From Caulobacter vibrioides (lineage in GTDB: Bacteria; Pseudomonadota; Alphaproteobacteria; Caulobacterales; Caulobacteraceae): DNA of 64,000 nt. Shown piece by piece: positions 10,075 through 17,858 of the stretch (positions within the stretch are counted from its first letter, which is position 1; each line of letters begins with the position of its first letter). A program made the translations under genes and the position numbers. The notes under the pieces were generated by a model that was not told the origin of the DNA, ran no database searches, and was given only the letters and a program-made list of their open reading frames with translations. Location: assembly GCF_002310375.3 (NCBI RefSeq), contig NZ_CP023315.3, forward strand, positions 620,001 to 684,000. Reading direction: 5' to 3'.

Positions 10075-11418
10075 CTAGAGCGTGACCGCAGAGGTCGCGG
10101 TTTCAAGCACCACGCGCGAAGAGTCGGTGAAGACCAGCTGGATCTGACCGCGACCAGGTCTCGCCAGCCGAACGGGCGCTTGGCGCTCATCCAGCCGTCG
10201 CTTGAGCAGGATGAGGCGCGTTTCCAAGTTGTCCTTCAGCCCAGGCAGACGCAGGCTGGGCTCCAGCCGGATCTCACGATTGCTAAAATCGCGTCGGCCC
10301 GTCGTGGCGTAGACGCTGAGGAAGTGGTGCAGCAACCGTCCAGCAACGCCTTTGATGAGGTAGGTGTCGTCAATGAAGATGCTGTCGTCGAAAGCGTAGA
10401 GACGAATGTGGAGCGGCGCCCCTTCGGCGTGCTCGACCGGCGCAGGTCCGTCGGGGGCCTGGCTATTGTCATCGGCGTCGGCCAAGCGCAGTCCGCCGGC
10501 CAACTGGTTCGCGATGATGGAGAGCACCGCTTCGTCTTCGGCGCCGAAGAAGTAGCGTTCCGGGCTTTCCACAAACAGCACGCCTTGGACGACGCCTTGG
10601 CTGATCATGGGCGCGGCGAGCTGGCTATAGGGATCAGCCAATCCCACCAGAGGAATGTGGCGATCACTCTCTTCCAGGCGTTCGCGCTTGACCGCGCTGG
10701 CCATACGTTGGCCACGGCTGGTGTCGCTGAGCCTTATGGTCTGGCCCGTCGCCGCGCAGATCCCGATCAGGCCTTGGCCTAGCTCCACTTCGGCGCCAGC
10801 CCCGCCGGTCGCATAGCCTCGGCTCGCCAGCGCCGTCAGTCGCCCCTCCAACTCGTTGGCGACCAAGACCATCATGTGCCCAAAGCCAAAATGCGTGACG
10901 AGACCGTCGAGCGCGTGGTCAATCAGCGCCTCGGCATCGGTCAATCGCGCAAGTTCGGCGCTCAGCTGAGCGCATCGGCCCATGAGCCCCGTTCGGTCTG
11001 ACAGACCTTTCGAGACGGGCGGACCCGCGACATCAGCGCGTGTATCGACCCGGTAGATTTCCGCGCTTCGCAGCTCCATCGCCTCGCCGACGTGCTGCTG
11101 GCTGCTGATGGCCTGCAGTTGTGCGGCCATGTGCTGGAAAACCCGCCCCTCGCGCAGCGAGCCGAGATGCACAAGACCCAGACTGTGTTGCGCGCCCGTC
11201 CGGCCGTTAACGATCAGCAAGGTGGCGCGCCCAGTCGCCTTCACATTGATCGCGGTTTTGGAAAAGAACTGGTTGGAGACGGCGACATGGCGCTCATCCA
11301 CCCGGTAGACCTGCGACAGATAGGAGACGTTCGGCTCGCCTGAAGGATCGAGCGTGGCGATAATCGAGGGGATGACGCCGTCAAAACAATCGTCCAACCC
11401 TGCCAGCAAGCCGCTCAT
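10075..11418 (-). CDS. Split-barrel (PNPOx-like) / GAF / C-terminal DNA-binding-type fusion protein
   Basis: A 447-residue multidomain protein. Residues ~10-120 resemble an FMN-binding pyridoxamine-phosphate-oxidase split barrel (GVIPSIIATLDPSGEPNVSY, then VYRVDERHVAVSNQFFSKT). Residues ~165-320 form a GAF domain (LIDHALDGLVTHFGFGHMMV; LGQGLIGICAATGQTIRLSD; QGVLFVESPERYFFGAEDEA). The last ~100 residues (FIDDTYLIKGVAGRLLHHFL, then NREIRLEPSLRLPGLKDNLE and LILLKRRL) look like a winged-helix output. Its start overlaps the stop of the upstream split-barrel gene by four bases. A redox- or flavin-responsive regulator is a reasonable inference. Confidence 0.75.
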   Translation of the reverse strand: MSGLLAGLDDCFDGVIPSIIATLDPSGEPNVSYLSQVYRVDERHVAVSNQFFSKTAINVKATGRATLLIVNGRTGAQHSLGLVHLGSLREGRVFQHMAAQLQAISSQQHVGEAMELRSAEIYRVDTRADVAGPPVSKGLSDRTGLMGRCAQLSAELARLTDAEALIDHALDGLVTHFGFGHMMVLVANELEGRLTALASRGYATGGAGAEVELGQGLIGICAATGQTIRLSDTSRGQRMASAVKRERLEESDRHIPLVGLADPYSQLAAPMISQGVVQGVLFVESPERYFFGAEDEAVLSIIANQLAGGLRLADADDNSQAPDGPAPVEHAEGAPLHIRLYAFDDSIFIDDTYLIKGVAGRLLHHFLSVYATTGRRDFSNREIRLEPSLRLPGLKDNLETRLILLKRRLDERQAPVRLARPGRGQIQLVFTDSSRVVLETATSAVTL

Positions 11419-11885
11419 TTCGCAGCTTCCAAGGCGCGTCCCGCACTAGGACCCGGGGTCTGAACAAAGACCGCTGCGGGTTTGAAGTCGACCCGCACGA
11501 CATCCTCCATGAACACCCACTGATCGATCAGGGCCTGGCTGACGCCGAGCGCTCCCAGGGTGCTCCCGGTAAGATCGACATAGTGCTGACCAAGGGTCAG
11601 GTCGGGCTCTTTCGGCTCGGCTATCGCCGTGACGCGCCCTTTGACCTGGTAGGTCGTATAGTCGGCTGCGCGACAGAAGGTGACGGCGATGGGCGCGCCG
11701 GCCGATATGGCTTCGACGGCCATGGGCCATTGGTGGCGCGAGGTCAGGATCACGATCTCGCCGGCGTCGGCGTCATAACGCGCGCCCAAACCTTTCGCGA
11801 TCGTGGGGCGACCTTGGGTGTCGGCGACCGACAGGACGATCATCACCGCGCCTTCCATAAAGGCCGCCAGACTTTCGCTGATCAT
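11415..11885 (-). CDS. Pyridoxamine 5'-phosphate oxidase family (FMN-binding split-barrel) protein
   Basis: A 156-residue single-domain split barrel: SLAAFMEGAVMIVLSVADTQ, GRPTIAKGLGARYDADAGEI, EIVILTSRHQWPMAVEAISA, and a buried core around YTTYQVKGRVTAI. Such proteins bind FMN, F420 or haem and are rarely true PdxH; this one lacks the PdxH signature. It is translationally coupled (ATGA-type overlap) to the GAF fusion downstream, which has its own split barrel. The two may form a heteromer or a sensor pair. It is divergent from a hemerythrin gene. Confidence 0.75.
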   Translation of the reverse strand: MISESLAAFMEGAVMIVLSVADTQGRPTIAKGLGARYDADAGEIVILTSRHQWPMAVEAISAGAPIAVTFCRAADYTTYQVKGRVTAIAEPKEPDLTLGQHYVDLTGSTLGALGVSQALIDQWVFMEDVVRVDFKPAAVFVQTPGPSAGRALEAAK

Positions 11886-12033
11886 GTCCCGGTCGCCGCC
11901 CGCATTCGTCTGCTCGACGCCACCCTAGCCCAGTCAATTGCGACTTAGGAACCATTTAGGATGAGCCCTGCAGCGTTCCTGCATAGAAGTCGCCCGGTCA
12001 ACAACAACTGGGCGCGACGCGCTGAAGAATACA

Positions 12034-12729
12034 ATGATCGACGCCAAATTCATGACTTATGTCGCCCAGCGCCGCTGGGACCTTTACGGCCCTATTCACA
12101 AGGGTTTGCGCCTTGCTCACGCTCAACTGATCGTGCGATTGGGCGCTGCAGATCCGATCGAGGATCAACCAGTCCTTCTGGCTGACCTCACCGCGCATCT
12201 TGCGACCGCCGCCGGCCATCTTGATCACGAAGACCGGTTCATTCACCCGACCCTGGAGGCGATCACGCGCGGCGCAACGCGGGACCTGGAAAACCATCAC
12301 CAGTCGCACCGCGATGATCTTGAGCGGCTGCAGACTCAGATCGGAGACCTCAAGGCGGCGCCGCGCGAGACCCGCGCCGCAGCCTGGCGCGAACTCTACC
12401 TGACGTTTTGCGCCTTCGTCGCCGCCGATCTCGCGCATATGGCGCATGAAGAGACGGTGATCTGGCCCCAACTCTGCGCCGGTCTCAGCGATGAGCAGCT
12501 GGCGGAGTTGGAGATGCGGATCATCGCAAGTCTGACGCCGCGTGAAAATCTATCCGTCATGCGCATCATGTTGCCGGCCATGTCGCCGGAAGAACGGATT
12601 GGCCTGCTGACGGGCATGAAGGCCAACGCGCCGCCCGAAGCCTACAACGCTGTGATCGAGCATGCGGCCCGTCCGTCTCTGGATGCGCCTGCGATGGCCG
12701 AACTCGAACGCCTGGGCCTGGCGGCCTAA
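12034..12729 (+). CDS. Hemerythrin-domain protein
   Basis: A 231-residue alpha-helical protein whose first ~165 residues carry the di-iron ligand set of the hemerythrin HHE family: an early His (H22), HLDHEDRFIHPTLE near residue 62, NHHQSHRDD near 88, and AHMAHEETVIWPQL near 145. It may sense or bind O2 or NO, or serve in iron-sulfur repair. The C-terminal ~80 residues (MRIMLPAMSPEERIGLLTGM) are extra helices seen in longer members. It is divergent from the split-barrel/GAF pair, so a shared redox theme is plausible, though no FNR-type operator is visible between them. Confidence 0.88.
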   Translation: MIDAKFMTYVAQRRWDLYGPIHKGLRLAHAQLIVRLGAADPIEDQPVLLADLTAHLATAAGHLDHEDRFIHPTLEAITRGATRDLENHHQSHRDDLERLQTQIGDLKAAPRETRAAAWRELYLTFCAFVAADLAHMAHEETVIWPQLCAGLSDEQLAELEMRIIASLTPRENLSVMRIMLPAMSPEERIGLLTGMKANAPPEAYNAVIEHAARPSLDAPAMAELERLGLAA

Positions 12730-12834
12730 GGGCCCGCCACCACCCTTCTCTTTCCTTCATCAAGCGCGGCTCTGGCGCCCAGCAAGGCTGGGCGTCCTGC
12801 CGTCGCGCGCCCACCATTTTCTAGGATCAACACC

Positions 12835-14505
12835 ATGGCAGACTTCACAGGAACCGCCGGCGACGACATGTTTCAAGGCGGCGCCGATATCGACACCGCG
12901 CGCGGCGGCGGCGGCAATGACCTGCTGAGCGGGGGCGGCGGCAACGACGCCCTGTACGGCGACGACGGCGCCGACACGCTCCATGGCGACGACGGCGAGG
13001 ACTACCTCTACGGCGGCGGCACGAACAACAGTGACGGCTATGTCGACAAGCTCTACGGCGGCAACGGCTTCGACCGCTTGTACGCCGGTATCGGCGACCA
13101 GCTGGACGGCGGCACCGACGGCGCCCAGGGCGACTACGCCTATCTGAACCTGACCAACCTTTCGGCTTCGGTCATTCTGGACCTCAAGGCTGCGGGCGTG
13201 CAGTCGTTCGCTGGCGGCGGCAGCCTGGTCAATATCGAACAGCTGGAGATGTGGTCCGGCGCCGGGTCCGACCGCATCAAGGGCGGTGCGGTCGATGACG
13301 TGATCCACGGCGGCGGCGGACATGACGCGCTGTATGGCGCCGGCGGCGGCGACCACCTCTACGGGCAGGGCGACAACGACACTTTGCGCGGCGAAGGGGG
13401 CGCGGACATCCTGCGCGGCGACGCTGGCCATGACCGCCTGATTGGCGGCGAGGGTGACGACGCCCTGACTGGGGACCAGGATCTGGCCGGCACAGGCGAC
13501 GGCGCCGATCAGCTGGATGGCGGCGCGGGCAACGACTACCTCTATGGCAACGCGGGCGACGACATCCTGATCGGCGGAACCGGCGACGACATCATGACCG
13601 GCGGCGCCGGCGCGGACCGCTTCGCCTTTTCGGGCCTTGGCCAGGGCAACGACCTGGTCCGGGACTTCTCCAAGGCCCAAGACCGCTTTGATCTGGACGG
13701 CAAGGCGTTCACCGCCGCCACCAGCGACGGCAATGGCGGCACGCTCCTGACCTGGGACGGCGGCAAGATCCAGGTCGAGAAGGTCACCGGTACGCTGGCG
13801 GAGTTCAACGCATTGGTCACCAACGGCGCCAACACCCTGGTGCGGCTGACAAACGCGTTCGACAACCTGATGCGCTACGCCCCGGCCACGGATGCCGACC
13901 GCGCCTATGTCCAGGGCCTGACCGACAAGGTTGTCGCCGGGCAGCTGACCGAAGCCAATGCGCTGAAGGCCATCATCAATGTCGCCGACGCCACCTCGGC
14001 CGTTGCGACCACGTCTTATGCGTTCTTCACCGGCGGCACGCCCAGCGAACTGGGCATGGACTATCTGGTCTCGCCGATCGGCCCGAACCCGAACAACCTC
14101 AACAGCGCCTACTACCAGACGTTCAATACCGAGAACCGCTACATCAACTTCGCGGTTAATCTGGGCCGCGACGGCGCGGGTAAGGACGCTTTCTCGACCG
14201 AGTACGGGAACAAATCGCTCTTTGAGGCGACCCGCACGGCCTACACCAAGATCTTTGGCACGGCGCCGACCGACGCCAAGGTCCATGTCTTGATCGATGA
14301 CCGCGCCGACTATTTCGCCGCCTATGGCAAGACCGATATCGGCACGAAGGCGGCCATGGTCGGCTGGCTTCTGGCCGAGGCGATGAAGGCCGACGTCGGT
14401 CAGTTCGCCAATGCGAGCAACGCCTACTTCACCGATCTGGCCGACGGGGCGCCGTTCGCGGTCGATCTCATCGGGACGTACGGCAAGCCCGAGTACAACC
14501 TCTAA
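12835..14505 (+). CDS. RTX calcium-binding surface protein with RsaA-like S-layer anchor domain at the C-terminus
   Basis: 556 residues in two parts. Residues ~1-330 are glycine/aspartate nonapeptide RTX repeats (GGGGNDALYGDDGADTLHGD; GGEGDDALTGDQ; GNAGDDILIGGTGDDIMTGG), which fold into calcium-stabilised beta-rolls, and end in the usual capping region FAFSGLGQGNDLVRDFSKAQ. Residues ~343-556 carry no RTX repeats. They resemble, from memory, the N-terminal LPS-binding domain of Caulobacter RsaA: SYAFFTGGTPSELGMDYLVS, then NLNSAYYQTFNTENRYINFA, AVNLGRDGAG and YFTDLADGAPFAVDL. There is no Sec signal, so export by a type I system is expected. A stem-loop follows the gene. Confidence 0.85.
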   Translation: MADFTGTAGDDMFQGGADIDTARGGGGNDLLSGGGGNDALYGDDGADTLHGDDGEDYLYGGGTNNSDGYVDKLYGGNGFDRLYAGIGDQLDGGTDGAQGDYAYLNLTNLSASVILDLKAAGVQSFAGGGSLVNIEQLEMWSGAGSDRIKGGAVDDVIHGGGGHDALYGAGGGDHLYGQGDNDTLRGEGGADILRGDAGHDRLIGGEGDDALTGDQDLAGTGDGADQLDGGAGNDYLYGNAGDDILIGGTGDDIMTGGAGADRFAFSGLGQGNDLVRDFSKAQDRFDLDGKAFTAATSDGNGGTLLTWDGGKIQVEKVTGTLAEFNALVTNGANTLVRLTNAFDNLMRYAPATDADRAYVQGLTDKVVAGQLTEANALKAIINVADATSAVATTSYAFFTGGTPSELGMDYLVSPIGPNPNNLNSAYYQTFNTENRYINFAVNLGRDGAGKDAFSTEYGNKSLFEATRTAYTKIFGTAPTDAKVHVLIDDRADYFAAYGKTDIGTKAAMVGWLLAEAMKADVGQFANASNAYFTDLADGAPFAVDLIGTYGKPEYNL

Positions 14506-14551
14506 CGCCTCCGGCGCCCTCCCTCCCCCTATGTGGCGCCAGCGTTCGAGC

Positions 14552-14579
14552 GCCGCGCTCTCCAACCGGAGAGCGCGGC
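14552..14579 (+). terminator. Strong stem-loop downstream of the RTX gene
   Basis: A perfect 12-bp GC-rich stem (14552-14563 with 14568-14579) with the loop AACC, 47 bases after the RTX stop and between convergent genes. No clear T-tract follows on either strand, so termination is likely but not certain. Confidence 0.6.
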
Positions 14580-14613
14580 ATGTGGGGTGTCAGACAGTCG
14601 CCAGGGTAACGCC

Positions 14614-15054
14614 CTAGGTCGCCTCGATACCGATGGACTTCAGGTCCTTGAGGAACCGCGTCAGGCTCTGGTGCGATCGGCGCAAGCCATGCAGCACCTC
14701 GGGCTTGGCCAGGGCGGCGTGCGGGACAATGAACCCTTCGCGGCCCACGCGTTGAGCCATGCCCTTTTCAAGCATTTCCACAAAGCGGCGACGAACCGTC
14801 TCGTAGGGTAGACCCAGGGAGTCGGCGACCTGACGAACGGTCAGGGGGCGGCGCTCATGATCGGGCGGCACCTCATCGATATCGGCGTAGTGACCGCCGC
14901 GGATATGCGAGCAGTTTCCGGCCCATAACGTGGTGAAGACAAGCGCGTAGAGCAGGTCCGAACCGTGGACCTCGTTGGCGATTTCGACCCAGCGCAAAAT
15001 GTAATCGGTCGCGTAGCGCGATGCGGCGCGAGCGTTGGCGTACTCTTCAGACAT
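14614..15054 (-). CDS. Winged-helix transcriptional regulator
   Basis: A 146-residue protein. The N-terminal half is helical (RYATDYILRWVEIANEVHGS, then LLYALVFTTLWAGN). Residues ~80-120 form a Crp/GntR-like winged helix: LTVRQVADSLGLPYETVRRR followed by FVEMLEKGMAQRVGREGFIV. I chose the ATG at 15054, since the 12-codon upstream extension begins without a better ribosome-binding site. It is convergent with the RTX gene. The target is unknown. Confidence 0.75.
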   Translation of the reverse strand: MSEEYANARAASRYATDYILRWVEIANEVHGSDLLYALVFTTLWAGNCSHIRGGHYADIDEVPPDHERRPLTVRQVADSLGLPYETVRRRFVEMLEKGMAQRVGREGFIVPHAALAKPEVLHGLRRSHQSLTRFLKDLKSIGIEAT

Positions 15055-15268
15055 AGGCGACTTAGTTCCCCCCGGAGTCGGCGCGTCCACTGTGATTTGA
15101 AATGGATTGCACGGCTCAAGTTACGACGCCATGCGACCAAGTTGCCCACAATGGGTACCCGCTTTGAGCGCCTGCGACATGCTGACGCAGGCCCCCTCAA
15201 GGCTGGCGGGGAGCGTGCCCTCGCGCGCTGATTTGGAACAAGAAACGGCCTGTCTCGCCGCCGCCAAT

Positions 15269-15739
15269 TCAGCTCATCGAGGGCGTCCAGTCGGCCGGCG
15301 CCATCTCGAAACCTTCGAACCGGAAACCAGGCGCGACCGTGCAGCCGACGAGGGTCCAGGCCCCCAGGCTGACCGCGGTTTGCCACCACAGCGTGGGCAC
15401 GACCACCTGGGGGCGGCATCCGGCGCGCAGGTCGGGACCCAAAACGTGGGCGGTCGCCCCCTTGCCGTCTGGCGGCGACAGCGTCAGCGAGATCGGCGCG
15501 CCGGCGTAGTAGTGCCAGGTCTCCACCGCATCCACCCGATGCCAGGCCGACATCTGTTCGGCCTCGAGCAGGTAGTAGATGCAGGTCGAGGCGGCGCGGC
15601 CGTCGGCGCCGGGCGCATCCTGAAAGGTCTGCCGATACCAGCCGCCCTCGGGATGCGGCTGCAGGTCCAGCATGCGCACGATCTCCTGCGCGCCCAGATC
15701 GCCCGAGAGGCCAAGGCCTGACTTCGTCATGTCGCTCAT
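15269..15739 (-). CDS. Cupin family protein (DUF985 type)
   Basis: A 156-residue single-domain cupin. The DUF985 pattern is clear: LDLQPHPEGGWYRQTF, then STCIYYLLEAEQMSAWHRVD, AVETWHYYAGAPISLTLS, RPQVVVPTLWWQTAVSLGAW and LVGCTVAPGFRFEGFEMA. The natural substrate is unknown; some members act on carbohydrate or epimerase-like substrates. It overlaps the gloB stop by four bases and should be cotranscribed. Confidence 0.88.
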   Translation of the reverse strand: MSDMTKSGLGLSGDLGAQEIVRMLDLQPHPEGGWYRQTFQDAPGADGRAASTCIYYLLEAEQMSAWHRVDAVETWHYYAGAPISLTLSPPDGKGATAHVLGPDLRAGCRPQVVVPTLWWQTAVSLGAWTLVGCTVAPGFRFEGFEMAPADWTPSMS

Positions 15740-16485
15740 CCCTTGAACCCGTCCTTGGCCGCTCGGATCTCTGCGAAGGCCTGAGCGGGCGTCGCCGCCT
15801 CCGGCCTCAGCAGCGGCGCGCGCAGGAACGGATTGGTCGCCTTCTCGGCGCCGATCGTGGTGGGGACGGTCGGCTCACCGCGCTCGCGGGCGGCGAACAC
15901 GGCGTCGGCTCGCGACACAACGGCTGTGGCCCCGTCCACCGACAGGGCGAAGCGGGCGTTCGAGGCGGTGTATTCGTGGGCGCAATAGACCGTGGTCGCG
16001 TCCGGCAGGGCGGTCAGCCGCTGAAGCGACGCCCACATCTGCTCGGCCGTGCCCTCGAACAGGCGTCCGCACCCCAGGGCGAACAGGGTGTCGCCGACGA
16101 AGGCGATGGCGTTTTCGGCGTCGTGATAGCTGATATGGCCCAGCGTGTGGCCGCCGGTGTCGATCACGTCAAAGCGGGTCTCGCCCAGCATCACGACGTC
16201 GCCGTCAACCAGCGCCCGGTCCAGAGGCGCGATGCGTGTCACTTCGGTCGGCCCGACGATTACGGCGCCTGTCGCTGTCTTCAGCGCTTCGTTGCCGCCG
16301 GCATGGTCCGGATGCCAGTGCGTGTTGAGGATCATGTCGAGCGACCAGCCCAGCTTGCCCAGCTCGGCGAGGATGGCGTCCGCGTCGGGCGTGTCGATGG
16401 TCGCGACCTTTCCGGTCGCCTCGTCCCGAACAAGGAGGCCGTAGTTGTCTGACAGACAGGGGAACTGGTGAACGATCAAGGCCAT
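15736..16485 (-). CDS. gloB: Hydroxyacylglutathione hydrolase (glyoxalase II)
   Basis: Hydrolyses S-lactoylglutathione to lactate and glutathione, completing methylglyoxal detoxification. The metallo-beta-lactamase metal motif is LNTHWHPDHAGGN; other ligands lie in DTGGHTLGHISYHDAENAIA and VYCAHEYTASNARFALSV. The product from ATG 16485 (MALIVHQFPCLSDNYG) is 249 residues, matching the family start, so the 22-codon longer frame is rejected. It is divergent from the methyltransferase gene at 16551 and coupled to the cupin gene. Confidence 0.96.
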   Translation of the reverse strand: MALIVHQFPCLSDNYGLLVRDEATGKVATIDTPDADAILAELGKLGWSLDMILNTHWHPDHAGGNEALKTATGAVIVGPTEVTRIAPLDRALVDGDVVMLGETRFDVIDTGGHTLGHISYHDAENAIAFVGDTLFALGCGRLFEGTAEQMWASLQRLTALPDATTVYCAHEYTASNARFALSVDGATAVVSRADAVFAARERGEPTVPTTIGAEKATNPFLRAPLLRPEAATPAQAFAEIRAAKDGFKG

Positions 16486-16550
16486 GGGGGTGCTCTGGTG
16501 CGGTGACGCGGGCGAGCCTACAACGAAGGCCTCGTGGTTCGGGAGACTCA

Positions 16551-17357
16551 ATGCGTCGCGACGTGCTCGATCTCAGGGCCTTCTACGCTTCGCCGCTGGG
16601 CCGTGCGGCGCGGACGATGCTGACGCGCAAGGTCGAGGAGGCCTGGGGCGACACCCGTGACCTCGACGTGCTGGGCGTGGGCTATGCGACGCCGTTCCTG
16701 GACGCCGCCCGCGCCAAGGCGCGTCGCGTGGTGGCCGCCATGCCGGCCCAGCAGGGGGTCGAGGTCTGGCCGCACGGCGGGCGCAATCAGGCGTGCCTGG
16801 TGGAGGACGCCGCCCTTCCGCTGCCCAACGCTCTGTTTGACCGCGTGTTGGCGGTTCACGCCCTTGAAGAGGCCGACGATCCGGTCGCCCTGCTGGCCGA
16901 GATCGGGCGCGTCATGGCCCCGACCGGCCGTCTCATCGTCGCCGTCTCGTCCCGCGACGGGGTGTGGGCGGGCGCCGAGGGCACCCCGTTCGGGCATGGC
17001 CGGCCCTATAGCCGCAGCCAGCTGGAAAGCCTGATCCGCGAGGTCGGGCTCGAGCCGGCGGGGTGGACGCGCGCGCTCTACGTCCCGCCGGTGGCCGCCA
17101 TGTCCAGTTGGGCCGAGGGATTCGAGCAGGTGGGCGCGACGCTCTGGCCGCGTTTCGCCGGTGTGATCCTGATGGAGGCGATCAAACAGACCTTTGCGGT
17201 CAAGCCGCGTGGCCATCGCGCCCGCGCCAGAGTCTTCGCGCCGGGCGTCCTGCTGCCTAGTCCGGCGGGCCCGACGCCCGCGCACCACACCGGCGAGCGC
17301 TCCGTTTCGGTCAATAAGGCGCCCGTTCCACAGGCGCCGAGCGGCCTTGATCGCTGA
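16551..17357 (+). CDS. Class I SAM-dependent methyltransferase
   Basis: 268 residues with a Methyltransf_11-type core: LDVLGVGYATPFLDAARAKA (weak motif I), AALPLPNALFDRVLAVHALE (post-motif), LLAEIGRVMAPTGRLIVAVS, and YSRSQLESLIREVGLEPAG. The substrate is unknown. The ATG at 16551 has GGGAG six bases upstream; the frame extends 16 codons further without a better start. Divergent placement next to gloB is a recurring alphaproteobacterial arrangement as far as I recall. Confidence 0.88.
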   Translation: MRRDVLDLRAFYASPLGRAARTMLTRKVEEAWGDTRDLDVLGVGYATPFLDAARAKARRVVAAMPAQQGVEVWPHGGRNQACLVEDAALPLPNALFDRVLAVHALEEADDPVALLAEIGRVMAPTGRLIVAVSSRDGVWAGAEGTPFGHGRPYSRSQLESLIREVGLEPAGWTRALYVPPVAAMSSWAEGFEQVGATLWPRFAGVILMEAIKQTFAVKPRGHRARARVFAPGVLLPSPAGPTPAHHTGERSVSVNKAPVPQAPSGLDR

Positions 17358-17429
17358 ACGCACTTGGAGCTGGGCCTCTGCGCGCCTAGCTTGGATCTGT
17401 AGAAACCGTTCGCTCGCGGGAGCCGCGCC

Positions 17430-17774
17430 ATGAAGATGATCGTCGCTGTGATTAAGCCGAGCCGCCTGGACGCGGTGCTCGAAGCGGTCACCGAGGCGGG
17501 AGCGTCGGGTCTGACCGTCACCGAGGTTCGCGGCTATGGCCGTCAGAAGGGCAAGACCGAGGTCTATCGCGGCGCCGAGTATGAGGTGAAGCTGCTGCCC
17601 AAGGTGAAGCTTGAGATCGCGGTGCCCACCGACGTGCTCGAGCCCGTCATCGAGGCGCTGCAGCGCACCGCCAACACCGGCAAGATCGGCGACGGCAAGG
17701 TCTTCGTCATGGATCTGGAACAGGCCCTGCGGATCCGCACCGGCGAGCGAGACGCCGCCGCGATCGCCGGCTGA
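17430..17774 (+). CDS. Nitrogen regulatory protein P-II
   Basis: A 114-residue trimeric signal protein that reports 2-oxoglutarate and ATP/ADP levels to partners such as glutamine synthetase adenylyltransferase, NtrB or AmtB. The T-loop is intact: GYGRQKGKTEVYRGAEYEVK with the uridylylation target Tyr51. The family C-signature TGKIGDGKVFVMDLEQALRI is present. Neither glnA nor amtB is adjacent, so GlnB versus GlnK cannot be settled and no symbol is given. A GGGAG-like site precedes the ATG. Confidence 0.95.
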   Translation: MKMIVAVIKPSRLDAVLEAVTEAGASGLTVTEVRGYGRQKGKTEVYRGAEYEVKLLPKVKLEIAVPTDVLEPVIEALQRTANTGKIGDGKVFVMDLEQALRIRTGERDAAAIAG

Positions 17775-17858
17775 CCCAAACAACAGTTCACAAGACCGCA
17801 CGCTCAAGCGGAGCCATAACGCCGTGACGCGCGTTCGTGATCGACTCGCGGCTTTAGG

